From contig NZ_JXCA02000024.1 in assembly GCF_000828085.3 (NCBI RefSeq), positions 237,762-277,242 on the forward strand: DNA of 39,481 nt, written 5' to 3'. Shown here piece by piece: positions 33,239 through 39,481 of this stretch. Numbering within the stretch: position 1 is the stretch's first letter; each line of letters opens with the position of its first letter. The translations under genes were made by a program, and so were the position numbers. Under the pieces are notes generated by a model, which ran no database searches, was not told the DNA's origin, and saw only the letters and a program-made list of their open reading frames with translations. Source of the stretch: Scytonema tolypothrichoides VB-61278. GTDB lineage: Bacteria; Cyanobacteriota; Cyanobacteriia; Cyanobacteriales; Nostocaceae.

Positions 33239-34009
33239 ATGTCTTTTCTCGAAGAACTTAACAACGCTAACGCATTCATCGTAGGAGCAAGCCAAGGCAT
33301 TGGTTTAGGTTTTGTGCAAAAATTACTCCAAGATGACAGATTTGCCAAAGTTTATGCCACTTATCGTCAGCCAGAGTCCGCTGCTGATTTATTAACTCTT
33401 GAAGGCGAACATCCAGACAAATTAACTTGTCTATCGATGGATATTACTGACGAGTCGCAGATTATTGATGTTGTTCAAAAGATAAGTGCAGCAGTTAACA
33501 AGCTGCACTTAGTTGTTAACTGTGTAGGATTGCTGCATGAGGGTGCTTTGCAACCAGAAAAAAGTTTAAAACGTATCAATTCAGAGTCTTTGATGCGCTA
33601 CTTCCAAGTTAACAGTATTGGGGCTATCCTACTTACCAAAAATCTGTTACCCTTATTCCGTCATCATGAGCGCAGTGTTTTCGCCAGTATTTCTGCCAAG
33701 GTAGGTAGTATTGGCGATAATCAACTTGGAGGATGGTATGGATATCGAGCTTCCAAAGCTGCACTCAATATGTTAATGCGAACAGCGGCTATTGAGTACA
33801 AAAGAACGAGTCCCAAAACTGTGATAGTCATGTTACACCCTGGGACAACTGATACACGCCTTTCTCGTCCATTTCAGGCAAATGTACCTCCAGAAAAGTT
33901 ATTTTCAGTGGAACGCACAGTGAATCAATTATTCGGTGTCATCGAACAGCTTCAAGATGGCGATAGCGGGCAGTTTTTCTCTTGGGATGGTAGCCGCTTA
34001 CCTTGGTGA
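33239..34009 (+). CDS. Short-chain dehydrogenase/reductase (C-factor-like SDR)
   Basis: 256 residues from ATG 33239 (MSFLEELNNANAFIVGAS). The NAD(P) motif is GASQGIGLGF; the catalytic Tyr and Lys are in WYGYRASKAALNM; S in SISAKVGSIG is the third residue; LHPGTTDTRLSRPF follows. The sequence is close to the CsgA/C-factor-type SDRs widespread in bacteria; the substrate is unknown. A rho-independent terminator follows at 34048. Confidence 0.93.
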   Translation: MSFLEELNNANAFIVGASQGIGLGFVQKLLQDDRFAKVYATYRQPESAADLLTLEGEHPDKLTCLSMDITDESQIIDVVQKISAAVNKLHLVVNCVGLLHEGALQPEKSLKRINSESLMRYFQVNSIGAILLTKNLLPLFRHHERSVFASISAKVGSIGDNQLGGWYGYRASKAALNMLMRTAAIEYKRTSPKTVIVMLHPGTTDTRLSRPFQANVPPEKLFSVERTVNQLFGVIEQLQDGDSGQFFSWDGSRLPW

Positions 34010-34047
34010 AAATAGGGAAAACAAAAAAGTTGTCACCAAAGCGACAG

Positions 34048-34081
34048 AACCCCGACTTCGCAGAATTTGTCGGGGTTTTTG
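34048..34081 (+). terminator. Rho-independent terminator after the SDR gene
   Basis: AACCCCGAC (34048-34056) pairs with GTCGGGGTT (34069-34077), loop of 12 bases, followed by TTTTGTTT. It is placed 38 bases after the stop. Confidence 0.85.
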
Positions 34082-34120
34082 TTTATTAATATTTATGATT
34101 GCTATAGGTTTTTAAATATA

Positions 34121-34179
34121 TCAAAAATAAGGTTAAATATCTAGGCAATCAAGGTTAAAAAATGGTTATTGATAAAAAG
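34121..34179. repeat. Direct repeat, copy 1 (with copy 2 at 34432-34491)
   Basis: Both copies contain GGTTAAATATCTAGGCAAT, then (C/T)AAGGTTAAAAAATGG and TTATT(G/C)ATAAAAAG, differing at about four positions over 59-60 bases. They enclose a ~250-base GC-rich insert. Confidence 0.9.
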
Positions 34180-34283
34180 AAACACACGTAGGGGAGCCAC
34201 TGCCGTGCGCGGGTTAAGCGCGTTGAGGAGCCACTGCGGTGCGGAGGTTCCCTCCGTTGAAGCATGTGGCGTGCATGTGGCGT

Positions 34284-34333
34284 GAGCCAGTACTTGATGA
34301 GGGTTTCCCTCACTTGGTATCTGGCGTTGGGCA
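34284..34333 (+). repeat. Dispersed 50-base repeat, copy 1
   Basis: The segment GAGCCAGTACTTGATGAGGG followed by TTTCCCTCACTTGGTATCTG and GCGTTGGGCA. Copy 2 is at 36583-36632 with about six differences. It is part of a larger GC-rich patch 34190-34340. Confidence 0.85.
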
Positions 34334-34966
34334 CTGCCACTAAAACCCGAATATATTATGCAGGATCTGATTAGCAGTACCCACCCTACACTGCTCAAGA
34401 TTTTTCTACTATTTCAGACTGCATTATGTTATCAAAATATAAGGTTAAATATCTAGGCAATTAAGGTTAAAAAATGGTTATTCATAAAAAGTCTAAAACT
34501 GTTAACCTCATTGTCTGAAATAGGCAAAACCTTTCTCAAAGCTTTTTGAATCCACACTTCATAATTTCTAGGAGTTCAAAAGCCAGAAAAGCTAATAAAT
34601 ACTTAATAAGTTTGGCATTGACTAGGTGTTGTCAATCGAATTATTGTGAGTATCAAGTCATCCAATTCGAGATGAATGAGATTACTTAATGATAAGTTAA
34701 TAAATCCTTAATATGGTTATAAGTCTTAGCAAGAATAATAAATATTTCTAGAGATTGATGCTTATTTTTCTGATTTCGCTTTCAGTTATATTTTGAAGTC
34801 CGCGCTCAAGAAAATTTTTAAAACTGGGAGCAAAGCGTATTCAACCGTTATCAGTTATCAGTTATCAGTGATTAGCTCAAGAAAGCTGCTTCTGCTTGAT
34901 AACTGTTCACTGTTTACTGTTCACTGATTCCCTTCCACATAACAATTTTCACCAAACCTTAATTTT

Positions 34967-36562
34967 ATGAAATCTAACTTTCCACTCAAGCTAAATCGTC
35001 GCCAGTTCTTGCTAACTTCAGCCATCACTAGTGGTGGAGTTATTGCGACAAACGTTTTTTCAAAATCAACAGGTTTTGCTCAAGCACCTGCTATCATCAC
35101 ATCTGATAAAGCACGTCCCTCCATACCTTATGGAGTGGCGAGTGGTGACATCAATGGTAATAGAGCTGTTATTTGGAGTCGGAGCGATCGCCCAGCCCGG
35201 ATGATTGTAGAATATGCAACTGATGAATCTTTCCGTGGCGCACAGCGTGTTCTTGGACCAACAGCAATAGATGCCAGCGACTATACAGCACGAGTTTATC
35301 TCAAAGACTTACCATCAGATGAGCGGATATTCTACCGGGTGAGTTTCCGGGATTTATCTGATACAAAAATTTACAGTGATTTTGTGGAGGGTAGCTTCCG
35401 AACTCCTGCTGCATATCGGCAAAATGTATTCTTTGCTTGGTCAGGTGATACTGCTGGTCAAGGATGGGGTATTAATCCGGATTTTGGTGGTATGAAGATT
35501 TATGAAACTATGCGGAGTCTCAAGCCAGACTTTTTCATTCATTCTGGTGACACCGTTTACGCCGATGGTCCCATTCAAGCGGAAGTCAAGCTAGATGATG
35601 GTAGTATTTGGAAGAATATTACCACACCAGAAAAATCGAAAGTTGCCGAAACCCTAGCAGAATTTCGTGGCAATTATATCTACAACTTACTGGATGAAAA
35701 TGTCCGTCGCTTTAATGCTGAAGTTCCCATACTAGCGCAATGGGATGATCATGAGGTAACAAACAACTGGTATCCAGGCGAGATACTTGATGATAGTCGC
35801 TACACAGTCAAGGACGTATCTTTGCTAGCACAGCGAGGGAATCAAGCATTTTTGGAATACTTTCCTATTCGGATTAATGCTGATGACCCAACCAGAATTT
35901 ACCGTTCTTTTAAGCATGGTCCTAACTTGGAAATTTTCATGCTAGATAAGCGCAGTTACCGGGGACCAAACACAACTAATCGTCAGACAGAACAAAGTGC
36001 AGAAACGGCATTTTTAGGAAGTGCACAGGTGCGTTGGTTGAAAAACCAATTGCGGAAATCAACAGCAACATGGAAAGTCATTGCAAGTGATATGCCCATT
36101 GGACTTGTCGTTCCAGATGGTCCCACCAACTTTGAAAACTTGGCTAACGGAGATGGTCCAGCTTTAGGACGAGAACTAGAACTTGCTGATTTACTACGTT
36201 TCATCAAAGAAAAGAATATCAACAATGTTGTTTGGTTAACTGCTGACGTACATTACGCAGCTGCCCACTATTACGACCCCAACAAAGCACAGTTTCAAGA
36301 CTTCAAACCCTTCTGGGAGTTTGTTGCAGGTCCTCTCAACTCTGGCACATTTGGACCAAACAAACTCGACAATACTTTTGGTCCAGAGGTGAAATTCCTA
36401 GCCATACCTGAAGATTTGAAAGCAAATCGACCCCCAAGTGAAGGTTTCCAATTCTTTGGTACTGTCAAAATTGATGGTTATACACAGGTGATGACAGTCG
36501 CATTGGTGAACTTGGAAGGTAAAACTCTCTACAGTGTAGATTTACCACCGGAAAAAGACTGA
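34967..36562 (+). CDS. phoD: PhoD-family alkaline phosphatase with Tat signal
   Basis: 531 residues. The N-terminus holds a twin-arginine signal (LNRRQFLLTSAITSGG, cleavage probably near GFAQA). The PhoD N-terminal domain (PYGVASGDINGNRAVIWSRS) and metallophosphatase core follow, with FFAWSGDTAGQGWG, FFIHSGDTVYADGP, ILAQWDDHEVTNNW and VVWLTADVHYAAAHYY supplying the metal ligands. PhoD enzymes are periplasmic, use Ca and Fe, and hydrolyse phosphomono- and diesters under phosphate limitation. I did not find a clear PHO box upstream; the region is full of short tandem repeats. Confidence 0.95.
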   Translation: MKSNFPLKLNRRQFLLTSAITSGGVIATNVFSKSTGFAQAPAIITSDKARPSIPYGVASGDINGNRAVIWSRSDRPARMIVEYATDESFRGAQRVLGPTAIDASDYTARVYLKDLPSDERIFYRVSFRDLSDTKIYSDFVEGSFRTPAAYRQNVFFAWSGDTAGQGWGINPDFGGMKIYETMRSLKPDFFIHSGDTVYADGPIQAEVKLDDGSIWKNITTPEKSKVAETLAEFRGNYIYNLLDENVRRFNAEVPILAQWDDHEVTNNWYPGEILDDSRYTVKDVSLLAQRGNQAFLEYFPIRINADDPTRIYRSFKHGPNLEIFMLDKRSYRGPNTTNRQTEQSAETAFLGSAQVRWLKNQLRKSTATWKVIASDMPIGLVVPDGPTNFENLANGDGPALGRELELADLLRFIKEKNINNVVWLTADVHYAAAHYYDPNKAQFQDFKPFWEFVAGPLNSGTFGPNKLDNTFGPEVKFLAIPEDLKANRPPSEGFQFFGTVKIDGYTQVMTVALVNLEGKTLYSVDLPPEKD

Positions 36563-36582
36563 AATACACATTTACTGTAGGG

Positions 36583-36632
36583 GAGCCAGTGCTTGATGAG
36601 GGTTTCCCGACCTAGGCATCTGGCGTTGGGCA
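36583..36632 (+). repeat. Dispersed 50-base repeat, copy 2
   Basis: Starts GAGCCAGTGCTTGATGAGGG and ends GGCGTTGGGCA, matching 34284-34333. It lies 20 bases past the phoD stop. Confidence 0.85.
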
Positions 36633-36694
36633 TAAGTAATGCCCACCTTACTTATTACAGCGTTTTTCATCTATTTGAACCACAATCAATCGTT

Positions 36695-36716
36695 GGGGCG
36701 CAAGGCTTTGCGCCCC
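36695..36716. repeat. Dispersed GC-rich hairpin (GGCT loop)
   Basis: GGGGCGCAA / TTGCGCCCC around GGCT. It has the same loop and layout as 9240-9266, with paired substitutions in the stem. Confidence 0.75.
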
Positions 36717-36777
36717 TACAATGTGGTCTATTTACCCGAAAATTGCTGTAACAATCAGAAATTCGCATTTCTCTACT

Positions 36778-37002
36778 ATATCAAGTTCGCCTAATTACTT
36801 ACAATAAAAAGACCTCACCCCCGCCCCTAATCCCCAACGCCAGATGCTCTACTTGGGGAGACCCCAAGACCGCACTGGCTCCTTCGTGGGGACCGGTGAG
36901 TTCCCCTCTCCGAAATCGCGGAGAGGGGTGCCCGATAGCGTAGCGTGCCGTTAGGCATAGGGCGGGGTGAGGTTTTCATAAGTGTTCATCCGAACATGAT
37001 AT
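36778..37002. mobile_element. MITE-like element with IS630-type ends next to the YidB-like stop
   Basis: 225 bases bounded by ATATCAAGTTCG (left) and CGAACATGATAT (right). The left end, running TAATTACTTACAATAAAA, aligns with the left end of the IS630-type element at 38887. Internal arms ACCTCACCCCCGCCCC / GGGCGGGGTGAGGT and CCCCTCTCCG / CGGAGAGGGG make a nested hairpin. It carries the dispersed repeat 36845-36882 (inverted copy of 14048-14085). It has no coding capacity. Confidence 0.65.
36845..36882 (-). repeat. Dispersed repeat, inverted copy of 14048-14085
   Basis: Reverse complement begins GGAGCCAGTGCGGTCTTGGG, then GTCTCCCCAAGTAGAGCA. One difference from the copy that ends the pentapeptide gene is seen. 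Confidence 0.8.
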
Positions 37003-37526
37003 TACCTACCCATATACCGGCTAGCCATTTGCATGACATCAGAAATATCAACATCGCCATCGCCGTCTGCATCCAGAAAAGAATTCAGCACCGGATTTCC
37101 TCCTGCTTGAGGATTTTGGGAACTAGCACCAGATTTCAACACATTCAGAATTAAAGGAACCAAAGTTGGTAATAACTGTTGAACCATTCCTGCATTCAAC
37201 CCTGTGCGCTGGGCTACAGTCTCAGCCAGCTGCTGTTGCAAAAAAGGAGCAAAAAGAGAGTTGACAGCTTGGGGATTAGGGGAAGTATCGCCAAACTGAT
37301 TTACGACCTCTTGCGCTGCTTGTGGACCTTCTGTATCTCGTTTCTGTTGTAAAGCAGAACGCACCTGACCACCAACAATACCCAAAACGGATTGCATTGT
37401 AGAGGGGTCTGTACCAGCATTATTGCTTAATTGCTGCACGGTGTTTAGGATATTGGCAATTTGACCGATATTCCCTTGTTGACCAGGATTGCCAATTGCA
37501 CCGATAATTTGGTCAAAAAGTCCCAT
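37002..37526 (-). CDS. YidB-like (DUF937) protein with a C-terminal EF-hand/dockerin-like loop
   Basis: 174 residues from ATG 37524-37526 (MGLFDQIIGAIGNPGQQG). The DUF937/YidB body is Gln/Ala-rich (MQSVLGIVGGQVRSALQQ, LAETVAQRTGLNAGMVQQLL, PTLVPLILNVLKSG). The last 26 residues hold DADGDGDVDISDV, a calcium-binding EF-hand or dockerin-type loop, then MQMASRYMGR. Function of YidB proteins is poorly known. The stop codon (37002-37004) abuts a MITE-like element. Confidence 0.85.
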   Translation of the reverse strand: MGLFDQIIGAIGNPGQQGNIGQIANILNTVQQLSNNAGTDPSTMQSVLGIVGGQVRSALQQKRDTEGPQAAQEVVNQFGDTSPNPQAVNSLFAPFLQQQLAETVAQRTGLNAGMVQQLLPTLVPLILNVLKSGASSQNPQAGGNPVLNSFLDADGDGDVDISDVMQMASRYMGR

Positions 37527-37652
37527 AAGATTTTTCTCCCTGTGTACTCATGCCAACAAAACCAAATTCTGACATACTAATGACGACTTGTTCCGAAGTA
37601 TTTAGTAAAAAATAAGCTTTGTCTATCTCAAGCTTGTAAGCACAAAATGGTG

Positions 37653-38886
37653 CTAGCTTCTATTAATAGGTAGAGAAATCGTGAACTCTGTACCTTGGTT
37701 CAACTCAGACTTGAAAGTCATTTCCCCAAGATGCTTTTCAACAATAATCTGATAGCTAATTGATAGACCTAATCCAGTGCCAAGACCTCGCGGTTTGGTG
37801 GTAAAAAACATTTCAAATATTTTATCCTGGTTTTGGGATGCAATACCTGAGCCATTGTCTGCAATTGTTATCTTCACCCAATTGTTGTCCCGGCGTTCGG
37901 TACTTACGGTAATTGTAGGAGAAAACTCCGAAGTGAGAGCAGACTTTTCCTCTACAGCGTCGATCGCATTACTCAAAAGATTCATGAACACCTGATACAG
38001 TAGTCCTGTATAGCCTGGAATGGGTGGAATATCACCATAGTGACAAATAACGTTGATGCCGGTTTTTAAGCGGTTTTGTAGAATTAACAGCGTACTGTTG
38101 ATACATACGTGTATATCTACTAACTGGACAACTCTTTCATCAAGACGGGAAAAGTCTTTCAAACTTCGGGACATTTCGCGGATGCGTTCAGCCCCAAATT
38201 CTACTGAATTTAGGAGATTTGGCAAATCAGTTTTTAAAAACTCTAAATCAATTTCCTCTGCGAATACTAGTACGGCGGTGGGGGAGTTAGGAACTTCAGC
38301 TTCGTATGTTTGCAGTAGCGCTAAGAGATCATCAATGTAATTTTTCGCGTGTACAAGATTACCAGAAATAAAATTGACGGGATTGATGATTTCATGGGCG
38401 ACACCAGCCAACATCTTGCCCAAACTGCTCATTTTCTCGCTATGAAGTAGTCGCGCTTGAGTTTCGGCTTTTTGTTCTTCTAGAAGTTGCTTGACTTGTT
38501 GAATGACTTGGTTGAGAGAGGTGGCTAACTCACCCACTTCATCTTTTGTCGTGACTGGTGCTTGTAAATCAAAATTAGCATCTTGGGTCACACGTTGAGC
38601 AATCTCTGTTAATGTTTTTATGGGACGAGCGATCGCAAGACTTGTGTACAAGGCGACGATGGTCGCCAGTACTGTTGACAGTAATATGCTATAGATAATA
38701 ATTTGCGCTTGTAGTGCTGCTGCCTGATTTTGCTCGATATCAGCTTTTTCCTGACGTTTGCGAACTAATATAGCAAAGTAGGTTAACTCGTGGGTAAATT
38801 GATAAAACTCAAATGTTGCTTTAGTTTGATGAAATTGCCAGACGAGTTGCTGTGCTTTTAAAATTCTCTGTGAATTGGGGCTAATA
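37653..38886 (-). pseudogene. Membrane sensor histidine kinase, 5' end lost to an IS630-type insertion
   Basis: The frame is open from a stop at 37653-37655 up to 38886, where the mobile element begins. In order: part of an extracytoplasmic sensor (NSQRILKAQQLVWQFHQTKA, VRKRQEKADIEQNQAAALQA), a membrane helix (IIIYSILLSTVLATIVALYT), a HAMP domain (ARPIKTLTEIAQRVTQDANF, DEVGELATSLNQVIQQ), a coiled coil, the H-box VAHEIINPVNFISG, and HATPase motifs IADNGSGIASQNQDKIFEMF and GTGLGLSISYQIIVEK. The catalytic part is intact, but the first membrane helix and the start codon are missing, so a full protein cannot be made from this copy. A TTG at 38649-38651 would give a soluble fragment of 332 residues. 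Confidence 0.88.
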
Positions 38887-39481
38887 TCATGTCCGGTTGA
38901 TTACTTATAATAAAGATGGAATCGTTGCAGTGCGTCTACTTACACTATGCCGAAACGGATTGCGATCGCCAACTACTTAAGTCCGGAAGAACTGTTTTCC
39001 CGTTACCGTAAAGCAACACAAACAACGGAACGTAGTCATTACCAAATAATTTGGTTATTGGTAACAGGAAAGACCGTGCTGGAGGTATCTCAAGTAACAG
39101 GTTACACGAGAATTTGGATTTATCAACTCGTCAAACGTTACAACCAAGATGGTCCAATGGTCTTGGGAGACCAACGGCATCAGAATCGAGGCAAAGAATC
39201 ATTATTAACAGATGTACAACAAGCCCAACTGTGGCAAGTGCTTTCACACAAGGCACCAGATGGGGGATTGTGGAATGGTCGTAAGGTGGCAGATTGGTTA
39301 AGCGAACTAACAGGACAAAGTATTGATCGTCGGCGTGGATGGGAATACATAAAACAAATGACTTTCCGCTTACGTGTGACTCGACCGGAGCATGGCGCTT
39401 GCGACCCAATCGAACAAGAAAACTGGAAAAAAAACTCGATTTACGGCTCCAATTCCTTCAATCCCGATATCCAGATGCCGA
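38887..39481 (+). mobile_element. IS630-type insertion sequence, left part (runs off the window)
   Basis: The left end TCATGTCCGGTTGATTACTT follows a TA (38885-38886), the expected target dinucleotide of IS630/Tc1-type elements. It contains the transposase frame from 38947. Related ends occur at 25447-25469, 31890-32001 and 36778-37002. The right end is beyond 39481. Confidence 0.85.
38947..39481 (+). CDS. IS630-type transposase (partial, frameshift at an A8 run)
   Basis: ATG 38947 opens MPKRIAIANYLSPEELFSRY, then a helix-turn-helix region (GKTVLEVSQVTGYTRIWIYQ LVKRYNQDG) and a linker typical of IS630 transposases (WNGRKVADWLSELTGQS). At 39427-39434 eight A residues follow TGG. The frame that continues past them gives unlike sequence (NSIYGSNSF), while the -1 frame gives KKLDLRLQFLQSRYPDA, the family's usual path toward the DDE domain. 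So either one A was lost or a -1 programmed frameshift occurs on A AAA AAA. The catalytic domain lies beyond the window. Confidence 0.85.
   Translation, partial: MPKRIAIANYLSPEELFSRYRKATQTTERSHYQIIWLLVTGKTVLEVSQVTGYTRIWIYQLVKRYNQDGPMVLGDQRHQNRGKESLLTDVQQAQLWQVLSHKAPDGGLWNGRKVADWLSELTGQSIDRRRGWEYIKQMTFRLRVTRPEHGACDPIEQENWKKNSIYGSNSFNPDIQMP

Larger units (their letters stand above)
34082..34966. other. Long repeat-rich intergenic region between SDR and phoD
   Basis: About 885 bases with no gene I can support. Contents: a 59-60-base direct repeat (34121 and 34432), a GC-rich mosaic of dispersed modules between the copies (34190-34335), an AT-rich stretch to ~34800, and TTATCAG / TTCACTG tandem heptamers at 34847-34930 just before the phosphatase gene. 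Confidence 0.7.

Noticed and set aside
34700-34966. PHO box ahead of phoD
   Set aside because: Only TTATCAG/TTCACTG-type tandem repeats are seen; no pair of CTTAACCT-like motifs stands out.

Overview
The window looks like chromosomal DNA of a filamentous, probably Nostocales-type cyanobacterium. The evidence is the 3' end of psbD (photosystem II D2) at the left edge, an orange carotenoid protein, a Psb34-like remnant, many GCGATCGC (HIP1) octamers, heptanucleotide tandem repeats of the TTCCCTG type, Uma2 and pentapeptide-repeat genes, and numerous dispersed palindromes. The genus cannot be fixed from the sequence alone.

Layout. 1-165: psbD tail and terminator. 326-1957: pentapeptide-repeat/phospholipase D-like gene with an early stop. 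2193-3998: CbiG-CobJ/CbiH cobalamin fusion. 4196-5536: secreted tyrosinase. 5719-5823: RluA remnant. 5863-8987: iron-uptake pair of a PepSY membrane protein and a TonB receptor broken by an internal deletion. 9300-11285: two-gene unit of a desulfurase-like PLP enzyme and an Fe(II)/2-oxoglutarate dioxygenase. 11883-12901: AllA-like and DoxX genes. 13148-14081: Psb34-like remnant and a pentapeptide protein. 14321-16312: DICT-GAF histidine kinase. 16958-17920: OCP. 18282-20502: small protein, ArsR-ClpN fusion regulator and pyrB. 21079-24179: CBS protein, DUF2992 remnant, CAP protein, small protein and Uma2. 24417-25340: FTR1 iron permease. 25485-27797: pentapeptide/membrane-repeat/CHAT protease-like protein. 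28030-29680: TnpB element with a divergent ribbon-helix-helix gene. 29747-34009: Uma2, mnmE, lipase and SDR. 34967-39481: PhoD phosphatase, YidB-like protein, and a sensor kinase cut by an IS630-type insertion that runs off the right edge.

Two themes dominate. The first is decay: at least six genes are broken or reduced to fragments (PLD fusion, TonB receptor, Psb34-like, RluA, DUF2992, sensor kinase). The second is repeat activity. Palindromic elements with IS630-like ends sit directly beside stop codons, and short repeats have been absorbed into coding sequence in the CHAT protein, TnpB, the pentapeptide protein and the TonB receptor.

One feature is not biological. Positions 28330-28367 are two head-to-head Tn5 (Nextera) mosaic ends between two exact-looking 158-base copies of local sequence, which is the signature of a library or assembly artefact. 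The most unusual natural candidates are the CHAT protein whose 100-residue membrane segment is encoded by a hexanucleotide repeat, the ArsR-ClpN fusion, the dioxygenase/PLP enzyme pair, and the MITE-like elements matching the resident IS630 ends.
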